The notes: a model not told the origin generated them from the letters alone. A DNA stretch of 64,000 bases from Steroidobacteraceae bacterium (GCA_041395505.1 JAWLAG010000001.1:1-64000), one strand, 5' to 3'. Numbered from the stretch's first letter, positions 44,704 through 55,663 are shown. Numbers and translations: made by a program.

Positions 44704-45317
44704 TGTGTGGCGAGCCAGGCGGGCAGCCGGGCGGCCAGCTGCATGAGCGCCAGCGCGCGGTGACTTTGGCGATTTTTCTCTTCGAGCGGCAGTTCGGCGG
44801 CCGTGCGGCGATCGCCCGCCGGCACGAACAACGGGTCGTAACCGAAGCCGCCCGTGCCCCGCGGCGTTTCGAGCAGATGTCCTTGCCAGCTCGCTTCGCA
44901 GACGAGGGGCGGAACCCCGCCGGGCGCTGCGCAGGCGATGGCACAGTGATAATGCGCCGCGCGCGCGCGCGTCGGCACGCCGGCCAATTCCTCGAGCAAT
45001 CGCCGGTTGCGCCCGGCGTCGTCGAGGCCGGCGCCGCCGTAGCGCGCCGAGTACACGCCCGGCCGCCCCTGCAGGGCGTCGACACACAGTCCCGAGTCGT
45101 CCGCAATGGCGATGAGACCACTTGCGTCGGCCGCATGGCGGGCCTTCAGCAGGGCGTTGCCGGCAAACGTGGCGGCCGTCTCCTCGGCATCGTCGATGCC
45201 GAGTTCGCGCTGGGGCAGCAGGGTGTAGGCCGCAAGCGCGGGCAGTGCAGCGAACTCGCGCAATTTGCCCGCATTGCTGCTCGCGATCACGATGCGCCGG
45301 CCCGGCGGACGGTTCAA
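44700..45317 (-). CDS. rdgB: XTP/dITP pyrophosphatase (HAM1/RdgB)
   Basis: 205 residues. Hydrolyses ITP, dITP and XTP to keep deaminated purines out of DNA and [15 protein letters not shown] at the N terminus, [11 protein letters not shown] with catalytic Asp, and [10 protein letters not shown] are the family signatures. TTG start at 45317 overlaps the rph stop. Confidence 0.95.
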   Translation of the reverse strand: MNRPPGRRIVIASSNAGKLREFAALPALAAYTLLPQRELGIDDAEETAATFAGNALLKARHAADASGLIAIADDSGLCVDALQGRPGVYSARYGGAGLDDAGRNRRLLEELAGVPTRARAAHYHCAIACAAPGGVPPLVCEASWQGHLLETPRGTGGFGYDPLFVPAGDRRTAAELPLEEKNRQSHRALALMQLAARLPAWLATQ

Positions 45318-46066
45318 GCGCTCGTGGCGCGCAGTGCCGCGCGCTGCAAGGCGCAGATTTCCGTCGTGCCCTTGCCCGCGAGTTCGAGCAGGCGCTGCAG
45401 TTCATCGTGGCGAAACGCGTGGCCTTCCGCCGTGCCCTGCAACTCGATGTAGCCGCCACCGTCGTTCATGACGACGTTCATGTCGGTCTCCGCCTGTGAG
45501 TCCTCGTCGTAATCGAGGTCGAGCACCGGCTGGCCCGCGAAGATGCCGACGGATACCGCGGCGACCTGGCCATGCAGGGGATCGCTTTGCAGGACGCCGC
45601 GCCGGCGCAGTGCGGCGATCGCATCGCAAAGCGCGACATAGCCGCCGCTGATCGAGGCCGTGCGTGTTCCGCCATCGGCCTGCAGCACATCGCAGTCGAT
45701 GGTGATGCTGCGCTCGCCGAGGGCACGGAGATCGACCACGGCCCGCAACGAACGACCGATCAGGCGCTGGATCTCCTGTGTGCGGCCGGATTGCTTGCCG
45801 CGCGCTGCCTCGCGGGCCGAGCGCGTATGCGTCGCGCGCGGCAACATGCCGTACTCGGCCGTGACCCAACCCTGGGATTTGCCGCGCAGGAAAGGCGGCA
45901 CGGATTCTTCGACGCTCGCCGTGCACAGGACCCGGGTGGCGCCGAACTCGACCAGAACCGAACCTTCCGGGTGACGGGTGAACTCGCGCTGGAAGCGCAC
46001 TGCGCGCAATTCATCGGATGCGCGTCCGCTCGGGCGCCGCCACGGCGATGCGTTTGAGTGCGTCAT
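45314..46066 (-). CDS. rph: Ribonuclease PH
   Basis: 250 residues. Phosphorolytic 3'-5' exoribonuclease that trims tRNA 3' ends. RQSGR-like phosphate site ([18 protein letters not shown]), [18 protein letters not shown], and DLDYDEDS with catalytic acids. ATG 46066 overlaps the PP2C stop (ATGA). It precedes rdgB, the usual order. Confidence 0.95.
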   Translation of the reverse strand: MTHSNASPWRRPSGRASDELRAVRFQREFTRHPEGSVLVEFGATRVLCTASVEESVPPFLRGKSQGWVTAEYGMLPRATHTRSAREAARGKQSGRTQEIQRLIGRSLRAVVDLRALGERSITIDCDVLQADGGTRTASISGGYVALCDAIAALRRRGVLQSDPLHGQVAAVSVGIFAGQPVLDLDYDEDSQAETDMNVVMNDGGGYIELQGTAEGHAFRHDELQRLLELAGKGTTEICALQRAALRATSA

Positions 46067-46809
46067 GGGCCGAGCCAGCGCATTACGACGGCTGAGGTAT
46101 TGTCGCTGCTGGCGCCATTGGCCTCTACCGCACGTTTGGCAAGGCCGCCCAGTTGTTTCGCGAGCGCGATGTCGGTGGTTGCGAAACTCGCTGCGACGTC
46201 CTCGTCCTTCAGCGAACCCCACAGGCCATCGGTGCAGGCGAGCAGTACATCGCCTGGTTCCAGCTTGCGCCTGCCGCTGGTGCTCATCTGCGGCAACAGG
46301 GTTTCGCCGCCGATGCAGGACTCGACGAAATTTCGCATCGGGTGCGCGGCCGCCTGCGCCGGCACGATGACCCCTTCGCGCAAAAGGTTCTCGACATGGC
46401 TGTGGTCGCGGGTACGCGCGACTATCGCACCACCTCGAATCAGGTAGACGCGGCTGTCGCCGACATGGGACCAGTAGGCATTGCCGCGTTGCACGAGACA
46501 GACCGCGCAGGTTGCACGCGGGCGCTGCTCCATCGGGCGATCGCGGCCATAGCTGACCACGGCTTCGTGCGCGGCGCCGAGCGTCAGGTGCAGGAAGCCG
46601 ATCGGATCGAAAGCGGGCAGCGGCGTGTGCCAGAACGCCTCGATGAGTGTTTTCTGCGTCAGCTCGGCTGCGCGCGCACCGTCGGCATGGCCGCCCATGC
46701 CGTCGGCGACCAGGAGCAGCGCGGCTTCCTCGGCGACCGCGACGGCAACGCGATCCTCGTTGCGCTCGCGCGAACCGATCAGACTGATTTCAGCGTATTC
46801 GACCCGCAA
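46063..46809 (-). CDS. PP2C-type serine/threonine protein phosphatase
   Basis: 248 residues. Metal-dependent phosphatase of the Stp1/PppA group: [43 protein letters not shown] and [10 protein letters not shown] carry the PPM acidic residues. No partner kinase is in the window. Starts the minus-strand chain rph-rdgB-hemW, divergent from yicC. Confidence 0.9.
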   Translation of the reverse strand: MRVEYAEISLIGSRERNEDRVAVAVAEEAALLLVADGMGGHADGARAAELTQKTLIEAFWHTPLPAFDPIGFLHLTLGAAHEAVVSYGRDRPMEQRPRATCAVCLVQRGNAYWSHVGDSRVYLIRGGAIVARTRDHSHVENLLREGVIVPAQAAAHPMRNFVESCIGGETLLPQMSTSGRRKLEPGDVLLACTDGLWGSLKDEDVAASFATTDIALAKQLGGLAKRAVEANGASSDNTSAVVMRWLGP

Positions 46810-46828
46810 TTCGAGCCTGGCCCGGTGG

Positions 46829-46857
46829 TTGCGCTAAACTGGGCTGTCTTATATCAC
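46829..46857 (+). promoter_or_regulatory. Candidate promoter for yicC-gmk-rpoZ-spoT
   Basis: TTGCGC (46829-46834) and TATCAC (46852-46857) are 17 bp apart, about 70 bp before yicC. The match is moderate, and the -10 region also contains TTATAT one step upstream. Confidence 0.4.
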
Positions 46858-46925
46858 AGGCCGCGTCGCCGCCGGATCGCCAGGTTGCGGCAGCGCGGAA
46901 GAATTCAAGCCGACGACACCCCGCC

Positions 46926-47795
46926 ATGATCCTCAGCATGACCGGCTTCGCCCGCCGCGAAGCCACCGACCGCTTCGGTACCCTCGCCTGCGAACTGCGC
47001 AGCGTGAATCACCGCTACCTCGAAATCAGCCTGCGCCTGCCGGAGGAGCTGCGCTCGCTCGAGCCGCAATTGCGGAGTCGCCTTGGCGCGAAGCTCAAGC
47101 GCGGCAAAATCGACTGCAGCTTGCATCTCAAGCGCGGCTCGGGCGCAGCCGCCTCGCAGGGAGTCGACGCCGCCACGCTCGATGCGATCATCCGGCAAGT
47201 CACCGAGATCGCGTCACGCTTGCCCGCCCCTCAGACCCGCATCGACGCCATGGACGTCCTGCGCTTCCCGGGCGTCATTCGCGAAGACGAAAGCGCCGTC
47301 GATAGATTGCGCGCGAGCTTCGATGAGCTGTTCGAGGCGACTCTCGACGAACTCGTCGCGGCCCGGCAGCGCGAGGGCGAGCACCTGCGCGGCGCGATCC
47401 TGCAGCGCTGCGAGGCGCTCAGCGAGCTTGCTGCAGGCGTCGAGCAGCGCCTGCCGCAGCTGCGCCAGGAGCAGCTGCAGCGCTTGCGCGAGCGCGTCGC
47501 AGAGCTTGCCGCGGAAGTGAACGCGGAGCGGCTCGAGCAGGAAATCGCACTCGTCGTGGCGCGCAGCGACGTCGCCGAGGAAATCGACCGGCTGCGCGGT
47601 CATGTTGCCGAGGTCCGGCGCGTCGTCAGCGCCGGCGAGCCCGCGGGCCGGCGGCTCGATTTCCTGATGCAGGAACTCAATCGCGAAGCCAACACGCTTT
47701 CATCCAAATCGCCCGATCTGGAACTGACCCGCTGCGCGGTCGAAATGAAAGTCGCCATCGAGCAGATGCGCGAACAGGTGCAGAACATCGAATAG
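46926..47795 (+). CDS. yicC: YicC-family endoribonuclease/stress protein
   Basis: 289 residues. YicC_N domain (MTGFARREATDRFG, ELRSVNHRYLEISLRLPEEL) and DUF1732 C terminus (GRRLDFLMQELNREANTLSSKS). YicC of E. coli is an endoribonuclease affecting small RNAs. First of a plus-strand run into gmk, rpoZ and spoT, a conserved order. Confidence 0.93.
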   Translation: MILSMTGFARREATDRFGTLACELRSVNHRYLEISLRLPEELRSLEPQLRSRLGAKLKRGKIDCSLHLKRGSGAAASQGVDAATLDAIIRQVTEIASRLPAPQTRIDAMDVLRFPGVIREDESAVDRLRASFDELFEATLDELVAARQREGEHLRGAILQRCEALSELAAGVEQRLPQLRQEQLQRLRERVAELAAEVNAERLEQEIALVVARSDVAEEIDRLRGHVAEVRRVVSAGEPAGRRLDFLMQELNREANTLSSKSPDLELTRCAVEMKVAIEQMREQVQNIE

Positions 47796-47817
47796 GCGGC
47801 GACCAGGACTCGAGGCA

Positions 47818-48459
47818 ATGGCGCACCCCTCCGCAAAAAAATTGTTTGTGATCGCAGCGCCCTCGGGCGCGGGGAAGACGAGCCTTGTAAAGGCGTTACT
47901 CGCGCGCCGGCCGGGGCTCGCCGTGTCGGTCTCGCACACCACCCGGCCGCAGCGCCCGAGTGAGGTCGCGGGCCGCGATTATCATTTCGTAACCGTCCCG
48001 GAGTTTCTCGCCGAACGCGATGCGGGCGGCTTCCTCGAATACGCCGAAGTGTATGGCAACTACTACGGCACGCATCGCGCCGAGGTGGAGCGCTCGCTCG
48101 CCGAGGGCCGCACCGTGATACTCGAAATCGACTGGCAGGGCGCCGAGCAGGTGCGGCGCAGCTGGCCCGGCTGCACCAGCATCTTCATCCTGCCGCCCTC
48201 GCGCGCCACTCTCGAGGCGCGGCTGCGAAACCGGCGGACCGACAGCGACGAAGTGATCGCCCGGCGCCTGGCGGTGGCCGAGCAGGAAATGAGCCACTTT
48301 CACGAATTCGACTGCGTCATCGTCAACGACGATTTCGAGCAGGCAGTCGAGCAGCTGCTCGGGGTCCTGGACGGCCGGACCGCGGACCTGGGTCCGGACC
48401 GGGCACAGCTTGCGCCCCTGTTGGCCGGGCTTCTGGCCGGGAATGCCGCAATGCGCTAA
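47818..48459 (+). CDS. gmk: Guanylate kinase
   Basis: 213 residues. Phosphorylates GMP to GDP. P-loop APSGAGKTSLV (about 13-23), SHTTRPQRPSEVAGRDYHFV GMP-binding region split as SHTTR and GRDYHF, YGNYYGTH, and ILEIDWQGAEQVR. 22 bp after yicC. Confidence 0.95.
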   Translation: MAHPSAKKLFVIAAPSGAGKTSLVKALLARRPGLAVSVSHTTRPQRPSEVAGRDYHFVTVPEFLAERDAGGFLEYAEVYGNYYGTHRAEVERSLAEGRTVILEIDWQGAEQVRRSWPGCTSIFILPPSRATLEARLRNRRTDSDEVIARRLAVAEQEMSHFHEFDCVIVNDDFEQAVEQLLGVLDGRTADLGPDRAQLAPLLAGLLAGNAAMR

Positions 48460-48486
48460 AATGGTCGGCCCTGTGGCGAGGTTTCC

Positions 48487-48765
48487 ATGGCACGCGTAAC
48501 CGTCGAAGACTGTCTGCACAATGTCGATAACATTTTCCAGCTGGTGCTGCTTGCGGCCCAGCGGGCGCGTCGCCTCGCCAACGGCGCCGAAGCAACCGTG
48601 CCCTGGGAGAACGACAAACCCACCGTCGTCGCCCTGCGCGAAATCGCCGAAGGCACCATAACGCCGGAGATGCTGGCCGAGCCCGAGCCGACGCCCGAGC
48701 TTGCCATTCCGGATCCGGACAGCGATTCACTGTTTCGCGCCCCCCAGTTCGGCCTCGACGACTAA
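48487..48765 (+). CDS. rpoZ: RNA polymerase omega subunit
   Basis: 92 residues. [23 protein letters not shown] and [14 protein letters not shown] are the family hallmarks. Omega assists RNA polymerase assembly and forms part of a ppGpp site, consistent with spoT following directly. Confidence 0.96.
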   Translation: MARVTVEDCLHNVDNIFQLVLLAAQRARRLANGAEATVPWENDKPTVVALREIAEGTITPEMLAEPEPTPELAIPDPDSDSLFRAPQFGLDD

Positions 48766-48798
48766 CCGGGCCGCTACGCGGTACCATGGCTCGTCGCC

Positions 48799-50964
48799 AT
48801 GGACTACGCGTCTTCGCTTCGCACCCTGTTGCCAGCCCCCTGGCGTACGCCAGGTCAACGTGCATTGCTGCAGGAGTGCGCGAAGTATCTGCCCGAGGAG
48901 CAACAACAGCGCGTGCGTTCGGCCATCGATTTTGCAATCGATGCGCACGAGGGGCAGAAGCGTCTGTCCGGCGAACCCTACATCGCCCATCCGCTCGCGG
49001 CCGCCAACGTGCTGGCACAGCTGCGCGCCGATCCCGACACCATCATTGCCGCCATCCTGCATGATGTCATCGAAGACACGGCCATCGACAAGGATGCGCT
49101 TGGCGAACGTTTCGGCGCGAGCGTCGCGGAAATCGTCGACGGCGTAACCAAGCTCGACCAGATCCGCTTCCGCAGCCGTGCCGAGGCGCAGGCGGAAAGT
49201 TTTCGCAAGATGGTGCTCGCGATGGTGCGCGATCTGCGTGTCATCCTGGTCAAGCTCGCCGACCGCCTGCACAACATGCGCACGGTTACGGCATTGCCAC
49301 CGCGACGGCGCATGGCCATGGTGCGCGAAACCCTCGAGATCTACGCACCCATCGCCGAGCGGCTCGGCCTGTACAACATCAAGCTGGAACTCGAGGACCT
49401 GGGATTCCAGGCAGGTTACCCGCGCCGCTACAAGGTCCTGCAACGTGAATTGCGCCGCGCGCGCGGCAACCAGAAGGAATTTCTCGGCAAGATCACCACG
49501 AGCCTGCGCGCCGCATTGCAACGTGGCGGCCTCGAAGCGACGGTCGAGGCACGCGAGAAGCACCTGTACAGCATCTACAGAAAAATGCGCCGCAAGCGTG
49601 CGCCGTTGGGCGAAATCGTCGACGTCTACGGCGTGCGCATCATTGTCGAATCGACCGACGAGTGCTACCGCGCGCTCGGCATGGTGCACTCCGTGTATCG
49701 GCCGATGCCGGGACGATTCAAGGACTACATCGCCATTCCCCGCGTCAACGGTTACCAGTCATTGCACACGGCGCTGTTTGGACCGAATGGCATCCCCATC
49801 GAAGTGCAGATTCGCACGACGGAAATGCATCGCGTGGCCGAGATCGGCATCGCAGCGCACTGGAAATACAAATCGGGCGAGGGCGAGTCGGGCGGCGGCG
49901 CGGACCGCGCACGCGAGTGGCTCTCGAGCCTGGTTGAGATCCAGTCCGGAAATACCTCGGAGGAGTTCCTCGAGAGCGTGCGTGTCGACCTGTTTCCCGA
50001 CAAGGTCTACGTGTTCACGCCGAAGGGCGAGATCATGCGCCTGCCGCGCGGCTCGACGGTGATTGATTTCGCCTACGCCGTGCACACCGGCGTCGGCAAT
50101 CGCTGCGTAGCCGCGAAAATCGACCGCAAGCTCGCGCCGCTACGCACCGTGCTGCGCAATGGCCAGACGGTCGAGATCATCACCGCCAAGGGCGCACGGC
50201 CAAACCCTGCCTGGGTGAGTTTCGTAGCTTCGGCCAAGGCGCGCGGCGCGATTCGCCAGTATCTCAAGAGCCTGCGGCGCACCGAAGCCGTCGAGCTAGG
50301 GCAAAGACTGCTCGAGCAGGCGCTCGCGGAACTCAAGCTCTCGCTCGAGACTGTCCCGGAGGCAACGCTGGCGCAGATCATTGGCGAACTCGGCATGCGC
50401 GATCGCGACGAACTGCTCGAGAAGATCGGGCTCGGCGAACGTCTCGCGCCGCTCATCGCACGCCGGCTGCTGCCTGCGGAGCGCGGCAGCGACACAGCCG
50501 GCGGCATGACGCCGCTCGCGGTCGCGGGCACGGAAGGATTGCTCGTGACCTATGCGCGTTGCTGCTATCCGCTCCCGAACGATCCGATCATGGCCTACCT
50601 CTCGACCGGTCGCGGTGTCGTGATCCACAGGGAAACCTGCGTCAACGTCGAAGACTACCGCAAGCATCCGGAGAAGTGGCTGGCGGTTCGCTGGCAGGAG
50701 GGCGGCGAGCGGCGCTTCACCAGCGAGCTGCGCGTGGAGGTTGCCAACCGCATGGGCACGCTCGCCAAGATCGCCGCCGCGATTGCCGATACGCAGACCA
50801 ACATCGACCATGTGCTTTTGCAGGAGCGCGATGGCGGCACGTCGGTAATCACCTTCCAGGTACAGGTACTGGATCGGCGGCAGCTGGCACGGGTCATGCG
50901 TGCGATACGCAGCATTGCCGACGTCAGCCGCGTCTCGCGTACAATCGCGCGTCACGTCAAGTAG
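48799..50964 (+). CDS. spoT: Bifunctional (p)ppGpp synthetase/hydrolase SpoT
   Basis: 721 residues. HD hydrolase domain with H50, H64 and H88-D89 (ILHDVIEDT), then a synthetase domain (about 230-350; [27 protein letters not shown]), a TGS domain (about 395-460; [28 protein letters not shown] split at KGE/RGST) and an ACT domain at the C terminus. Hydrolase residues look intact, as expected for SpoT/Rel. 33 bp after rpoZ. Confidence 0.96.
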   Translation: MDYASSLRTLLPAPWRTPGQRALLQECAKYLPEEQQQRVRSAIDFAIDAHEGQKRLSGEPYIAHPLAAANVLAQLRADPDTIIAAILHDVIEDTAIDKDALGERFGASVAEIVDGVTKLDQIRFRSRAEAQAESFRKMVLAMVRDLRVILVKLADRLHNMRTVTALPPRRRMAMVRETLEIYAPIAERLGLYNIKLELEDLGFQAGYPRRYKVLQRELRRARGNQKEFLGKITTSLRAALQRGGLEATVEAREKHLYSIYRKMRRKRAPLGEIVDVYGVRIIVESTDECYRALGMVHSVYRPMPGRFKDYIAIPRVNGYQSLHTALFGPNGIPIEVQIRTTEMHRVAEIGIAAHWKYKSGEGESGGGADRAREWLSSLVEIQSGNTSEEFLESVRVDLFPDKVYVFTPKGEIMRLPRGSTVIDFAYAVHTGVGNRCVAAKIDRKLAPLRTVLRNGQTVEIITAKGARPNPAWVSFVASAKARGAIRQYLKSLRRTEAVELGQRLLEQALAELKLSLETVPEATLAQIIGELGMRDRDELLEKIGLGERLAPLIARRLLPAERGSDTAGGMTPLAVAGTEGLLVTYARCCYPLPNDPIMAYLSTGRGVVIHRETCVNVEDYRKHPEKWLAVRWQEGGERRFTSELRVEVANRMGTLAKIAAAIADTQTNIDHVLLQERDGGTSVITFQVQVLDRRQLARVMRAIRSIADVSRVSRTIARHVK

Positions 50965-50974
50965 TCAGGCCGCC

Positions 50975-51367
50975 ATGGGTTCCAAGCAACGCCAGTACAT
51001 CAACACCAGGGATGCGCCGCAGGCCATCGGCACTTACTCGCAGGCCGTGCGCATCGGCGACACCGTGTACGTATCCGGGCAGATCCCGCTCGATCCGGCG
51101 ACCATGCAGATGGTCGCCGGCGACATCGATGCCGAGATCCGCCGCGTGTTCGACAACCTCGTCGCAATCTGCAAAGCCGCCGGGGGCACGCTGCAGGACG
51201 CGGTCAAGGTGACGGTCTTCCTGACCGACCTCGGCCACTTCGCGCGCGTCAACGAGATCATGGCGCAATACTTCGCCCAACCGTATCCGGCCCGCGCTGC
51301 CGTCGGGGTGCGCGAGTTGCCGCGTGGCGCTCGAGTCGAAATGGAGTGCGTGCTGCAGCTGTCGTGA
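50975..51367 (+). CDS. ridA: RidA-family enamine/imine deaminase
   Basis: 130 residues. Degrades reactive enamines such as 2-aminoacrylate. [19 protein letters not shown] near the N terminus and GARVEMECV with the substrate-binding Arg and catalytic-region Glu near the C terminus. ATG 50975 follows spoT by 10 bp. Confidence 0.93.
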   Translation: MGSKQRQYINTRDAPQAIGTYSQAVRIGDTVYVSGQIPLDPATMQMVAGDIDAEIRRVFDNLVAICKAAGGTLQDAVKVTVFLTDLGHFARVNEIMAQYFAQPYPARAAVGVRELPRGARVEMECVLQLS

Positions 51368-53451
51368 CCGCGCGCGATGAGTCCGTGGCGCCGGCGGCGA
51401 TCACCAGCCTGCCAGGTGTCGGCGCTGCGCTTGCGGCGCAACTGGCTGACATCGGCGTGCACCAGATCGAGGACCTGCTGTTCGTGCTGCCGTTGCGCTA
51501 CGAGGATCGCACGCGCTTGAGCCGCATGGGCTCGCTCGTTACCGGGCAGCGGGCGGTGGTGAGCGGCGAGGTGCAGCTTGCCGAAGTCGTGTTCCGCCGC
51601 CGCCGGCAGCTCCTGGTGCGCATCGACGATGGCAGTGGCAGCCTGACCTTGCGATTCTTCTATTTTTCGAATGCGCAACGTGACGGTTTCGCCAGGGGCA
51701 GCCGCATTCGTTGCTATGGCGAGGTGCGCCGCGGTCCTTCCGGCTTCGAGATGGTCCACCCCGAGTACCAGCGCCTCGGCGAGAATCCGCCGCCCCTGCC
51801 CGATCGTCTGACGCCGGTCTACCCGAGCGTTCCCGGCATCGCGCAGGGCCGTTTTCGTCGCCTGATCGATCTTGCGCTGCAGGCGGTGGCTCGCCGTCAG
51901 GTGCATGACTGGCTGCCGGCCGAGATCAGCGCTCCGCTCGAGTTGCCGGGTCTCGGCACGGCGTTGCGCGAATTGCACCACCCGCCGCTCGACCTGTCGC
52001 TCAACGAACTCGCTTCGGGCCGCCATCCCGCCCAGCGGCGCCTCGCATTCGAGGAATTGCTTGCGCAGCATCTCGCCCTGCAGGGCATCAGGAACAGGCT
52101 ACGCCAGCGCAATGCGCCCGCCCTTGTGGATACTTCGCAGCTCGCCGCGCGCCTCGCGCGGTCGCTGCCATTTTCGTTGACTGGCGCCCAACGCCGGGCA
52201 CTCGATCAGATCTGTGCCGACCTTCAGCTCAACACGCCCATGGCGCGGCTCCTGCAGGGCGATGTCGGCAGCGGCAAGACGGCGGTCGCCGCAATCGCCT
52301 GCGCGCAGGCGATTGGCAGCGCCGGCCAGGCGGCGCTCATGGCGCCGACCGAATTGCTCGCCGAACAACACTGGCAGACCTTGCACGACTGGTTCGCTCC
52401 ACTCGGTGTCACTGTGACCCTGGTCACCGGCACGTTGCCAGCGGCGGCGCGGCGAAAAGCGTTGGCCTCGATCGCCGACGGCAAGAGCCAGCTGATCGTC
52501 GGCACGCATGCGCTTTTTCAGCAGGGCGTGGCGTTTGCCCGGCTTGCCCTGGTGATCGTGGATGAACAGCACCGATTTGGCGTCGATCAACGCTTGCAGC
52601 TCGCCGAGAAAGCTGCCGCCGATGCCTCGGTGCACCAGCTGATCATGACGGCAACGCCCATCCCGCGCACACTGGCGATGACGGCCTATGCCGATCTCGA
52701 TGTCACGGTGCTCGATGAGTTGCCGCCAGGGCGCACGCCGGTGCGTACGGTCGTGCTGCCCGAGACCCGACGCGCCGAGGTCGTCGAGCGCATCGCCGCG
52801 GCCTGCGCGGGCGGCAGCCAGGCTTACTGGGTCTGCTCGTTGATCGAGGAATCCGAGGAACTCAAGGCGCAGGCCGCGCAGGATACGGCCGCCGCCCTCA
52901 CCGAAGCCCTGCCGCAACTGCGCGTCGCCCTGGTACATGGACGGCTCAAGCCGCGTGCCAAGGAGAAGGTCATGCGGGAGTTCAAGGCGGGCGAGATCGA
53001 GCTTCTGGTTGCGACGACCGTAATCGAGGTCGGCGTCGACGTGCCGAACGCCACGCTGATGATCATCGAGAACGCCGAACGCATGGGGCTTGCGCAGTTG
53101 CATCAGTTGCGCGGCAGGGTCGGGCGCGGGCGACGCGAAAGCAGTTGTGTGTTGCTCTACCGGGCTCCGCTTGGCGAGACCGCTCGCGAGCGCCTGAACG
53201 CCCTGCGCGAGACCAATGACGGTTTCGTGATCGCCGAGCGCGATCTGCAATTGCGCGGCGCCGGTGAATTGCTCGGCACCCGGCAGACTGGCCTTGCGCA
53301 ACTTCGGGTCGCCGATCTTGCCAGGGATGTGGCGATGCTGCCGCAGGTGCAACGCGCGGCAACGGTCATGAACGAGCGATTTCCAGGATCGATCGCACCG
53401 CTGGTCGCGCGCTGGGTCGGCGCCAGCGCGCAGTACGGTCGCGTTGGATGA
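51364..53451 (+). CDS. recG: ATP-dependent DNA helicase RecG
   Basis: 695 residues. Remodels stalled forks and Holliday junctions. N-terminal wedge/OB domain (about 60-150), Walker A GDVGSGKT (299-306), DEQH box (400-403), TATPIPRT, and QLRGRVGRG plus the TRG-like [10 protein letters not shown] at the C terminus. GTG 51364 overlaps the ridA TGA (GTGA). Confidence 0.96.
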   Translation: MTARDESVAPAAITSLPGVGAALAAQLADIGVHQIEDLLFVLPLRYEDRTRLSRMGSLVTGQRAVVSGEVQLAEVVFRRRRQLLVRIDDGSGSLTLRFFYFSNAQRDGFARGSRIRCYGEVRRGPSGFEMVHPEYQRLGENPPPLPDRLTPVYPSVPGIAQGRFRRLIDLALQAVARRQVHDWLPAEISAPLELPGLGTALRELHHPPLDLSLNELASGRHPAQRRLAFEELLAQHLALQGIRNRLRQRNAPALVDTSQLAARLARSLPFSLTGAQRRALDQICADLQLNTPMARLLQGDVGSGKTAVAAIACAQAIGSAGQAALMAPTELLAEQHWQTLHDWFAPLGVTVTLVTGTLPAAARRKALASIADGKSQLIVGTHALFQQGVAFARLALVIVDEQHRFGVDQRLQLAEKAAADASVHQLIMTATPIPRTLAMTAYADLDVTVLDELPPGRTPVRTVVLPETRRAEVVERIAAACAGGSQAYWVCSLIEESEELKAQAAQDTAAALTEALPQLRVALVHGRLKPRAKEKVMREFKAGEIELLVATTVIEVGVDVPNATLMIIENAERMGLAQLHQLRGRVGRGRRESSCVLLYRAPLGETARERLNALRETNDGFVIAERDLQLRGAGELLGTRQTGLAQLRVADLARDVAMLPQVQRAATVMNERFPGSIAPLVARWVGASAQYGRVG

Positions 53452-53960
53452 ACGACATCGGCGCCAATCGCTGGATCGACGCCGCGCAGCTGGCCGAGCA
53501 CTGCGAGGATGCGCGGCTTCGCTCCTGGCTGCTGACGCCTGGACTGATGACCGAGCGCATTCGCGCCGCCTGCGGCGAGCGGTTTCGGTTTCGCCTGCGA
53601 TCCCAGACGGTCGCCGCCGAAGGTCTTGAACGGGAAATCGAGTTTCGCCATGGCCACGAACTTTGGCTGCTGGCGCGCACCCGGGTGCCGCGCGTCATGC
53701 TCGATGCCGAACCCTGGCTGCTCGAACTCGATGCGAAGCCGCTCGGCGGTACGCTGGCCGCACATGCCGGCGTGCGCCGGGCGCCACCCGATTTCAGCCT
53801 TGCCTCCCCCGACGATCCGCTGGCGAGGCACGCGCTTGCAATTGCCGCCCTCGCCCCGCAATGTCTGTGGCAGCGACGAACACGTTTCGTCATCAACGAC
53901 CACGCCATGATCCTGATCGAGGTTTTTCTGCCAGCCATCGGGCGCGAGGAACCGCTTTGA
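53448..53960 (+). CDS. ubiC: Chorismate lyase
   Basis: 170 residues. Splits chorismate into 4-hydroxybenzoate and pyruvate, first committed step of ubiquinone. Family features: SWLLTPGLMTERIRA, REIEFRHGHELWLLARTRVP (split at REIEF/LWLLARTRVP) with active-site Arg, and a C-terminal LIEVFLPA. ATG overlaps recG TGA (ATGA). Confidence 0.9.
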   Translation: MNDIGANRWIDAAQLAEHCEDARLRSWLLTPGLMTERIRAACGERFRFRLRSQTVAAEGLEREIEFRHGHELWLLARTRVPRVMLDAEPWLLELDAKPLGGTLAAHAGVRRAPPDFSLASPDDPLARHALAIAALAPQCLWQRRTRFVINDHAMILIEVFLPAIGREEPL

Positions 53961-53977
53961 GCCGGGGTGCCCTGGAC

Positions 53978-54859
53978 ATGCGACCCACCGATCCGTGGTG
54001 GGTGCGGCGCTGGCGCGATTCGATGCAGCTGATGCGCTTCGACAAGCCGATCGGGATCTGGTTGCTGCTCTGGCCCGTGCTCTGGGCGCTGTGGGTGGCG
54101 GGCGAGGGCCATCCGAACGAGACGATATTCGTCATTTTCGTCGTGGGCGCCGTCGTGATGCGCGCCGCGGGCTGCATCGCCAACGACCTGACGGATCGCA
54201 ATATCGATCCCTTCGTACGCCGCACCCGCGATCGTCCGCTCGCCGCGCGCAGGCTCTCGCCGTATGAGGCGATGTTGATGCTGGCGCTCCTGGGCGGCGT
54301 CGCGTTGTATCTCGTCGCACAGCTCGATCCGCTCACCTTGCGGCTCGCCTTCCTGGGCGCGGCGCTGACACTCGCCTATCCGTTCTTCAAGCGCTTCTTC
54401 CCGGCCCCGCAACTGGTACTCGGCGTCGCCTTTGGCTATGGCGTACCGATGGCGTTCGTTGCGCAGTATGGCAATCTGCCGCGCGTCGGCTGGCTGTTGT
54501 TCATCGCCGCGATCTTCTGGGCGCTCATCTACGACACCGAATACGCGATGGTCGATCGCGATGACGACCTGAAGATTGGCGTGCGCTCGACGGCGATCAT
54601 CTTCGGCGATCTCGACCGCCTCTTCGTTGCCGCGTTGCAGCTGCTCATGCTGACGACGCTATACCTGGCCGGCACCAGCATGCGTTATGGCCATTGGTAT
54701 CAGGCCGGCCTGGTCTTCGCCGCCGGTTTTTTCGTCTATCAGCAGTGGTTGATCCGCCGCCGCGATGCCGAGGGCTGCTTTCGCGCCTTCCTCAACAACA
54801 ACTATGTCGGCATGTGCATCTTTGCCGGCCTGTTGCTCGAGTACAGCCTCTCGGGCTAG
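53978..54859 (+). CDS. ubiA: 4-hydroxybenzoate polyprenyltransferase
   Basis: 293 residues, about 8 membrane helices. Attaches the polyprenyl chain to 4-hydroxybenzoate. Asp-rich motifs NDLTDRNID (first) and DTEYAMVDRDDD (second) are clear, and KPIGIWLLLWP leads. ATG 53978 is given. A TTG at 53957 overlapping the ubiC TGA, with GAGGA before it, is a good alternative that adds 7 residues. The stop overlaps convergent comF by 4 bp. Confidence 0.95.
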   Translation: MRPTDPWWVRRWRDSMQLMRFDKPIGIWLLLWPVLWALWVAGEGHPNETIFVIFVVGAVVMRAAGCIANDLTDRNIDPFVRRTRDRPLAARRLSPYEAMLMLALLGGVALYLVAQLDPLTLRLAFLGAALTLAYPFFKRFFPAPQLVLGVAFGYGVPMAFVAQYGNLPRVGWLLFIAAIFWALIYDTEYAMVDRDDDLKIGVRSTAIIFGDLDRLFVAALQLLMLTTLYLAGTSMRYGHWYQAGLVFAAGFFVYQQWLIRRRDAEGCFRAFLNNNYVGMCIFAGLLLEYSLSG

Positions 54860-55476
54860 CTGCGGCACGCCGTCCAGGTCCGCACCGACGCGGCGCCCGC
54901 ACCGAGGAGCGCCTGCGTGCAGGCGCTAGCCGTCGCACCGGTGGTATGGACATCGTCGACCAGCGCCAGTGTCTTGCCACGTACACTGCCTGCGGCCGCG
55001 AACGCGCCGGCGACATTGTGCAGGCGTTCGCGGGCTGCCAGCCGCGTTTGCGCCGGGCTATGGGTGACCCGGCGCAGCCAATGCGGACGCACCGGGCGAT
55101 CTAGCAGCAGGGCGCATTGGCGCGCGATCAGCAGCGACTGGTTGTAGCCGCGCTCGGCGAGGCGCCGCGGGTGCAGCGGCACCGGCACCAGTGCATCCGG
55201 CAGCCGATCGCCCGCCGCCAGAACCGATCCCGCGAGCAGCGTGCCGAGTAGCCTGCCGGCCACGCGGTCGCTGTTGAATTTCAGGCGCCGCACCCAGTGG
55301 TCGGCGGGGAAGGCGTAGCCGAGCGCCGCGATGAGCGGCGTGCCAGCCTGCGCCAATGGCTGCAACGGCAGTATCTGCAGGCAAGCGTCGCACAGATCGA
55401 GCCAGGGATGGATGGCCCGCCGCCGGCAGATCACGCAGATGGGCGGAAACAGCCACGCCGCGAGCGCGAGATCCAT
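54856..55476 (-). CDS. comF: ComF-family phosphoribosyltransferase-like protein
   Basis: 206 residues. Four-cysteine zinc site near the N terminus (CVIC, CDAC) and a PRPP-binding loop (LVDDVHTTGATASAC). Related to ComF/GntX, linked to DNA uptake and use. Start 55476 (MDLALAAWLFPP) places the zinc finger near the N terminus and leaves the BirA-type operator outside the gene. The frame is also open from 55536 (MAFWLTIIHG). Confidence 0.82.
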   Translation of the reverse strand: MDLALAAWLFPPICVICRRRAIHPWLDLCDACLQILPLQPLAQAGTPLIAALGYAFPADHWVRRLKFNSDRVAGRLLGTLLAGSVLAAGDRLPDALVPVPLHPRRLAERGYNQSLLIARQCALLLDRPVRPHWLRRVTHSPAQTRLAARERLHNVAGAFAAAGSVRGKTLALVDDVHTTGATASACTQALLGAGAASVRTWTACRS

Positions 55477-55517
55477 GCCGTGGCGCAGGGGCGAGATGGG
55501 CCTGAGGCCGTGGATGA

Positions 55518-55551
55518 TTGTCAACCAGAACGCCATGGGAAAAGTTGACAA
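55518..55551. promoter_or_regulatory. BirA-type biotin operator in the comF-bioB divergent region
   Basis: TTGTCAACC (55518-55526) and AGTTGACAA (55543-55551) are inverted half-sites 16 bp apart, the same 9-16-9 spacing as the E. coli bio operator (TTGTAAACC-N16-GGTTTACAA). Each half contains a TTGACA that could be a -35 (plus strand 55545-55550 toward bioB). Occupied by biotinyl-AMP-BirA it would repress bioBFHCD, 113 bp downstream. Confidence 0.65.
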
Positions 55552-55663
55552 TTCGCGGCTCCGCACAACACCATGCCGGGCAACAGCATGCCCGCAGCGG
55601 CCCCGTCCGGCAGCCGCCGAAAGCGTGTGTATTCGCAGGAAATAGCGACAGCGAGGACTCGCC

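Noticed and set aside
44704..45459. Extended upstream frame of hemW
   Set aside because: The extra 250 residues lie in the wrong frame of rdgB and rph and are Arg/Ala-rich. The GTG overlapping the rdgB stop is a better start.
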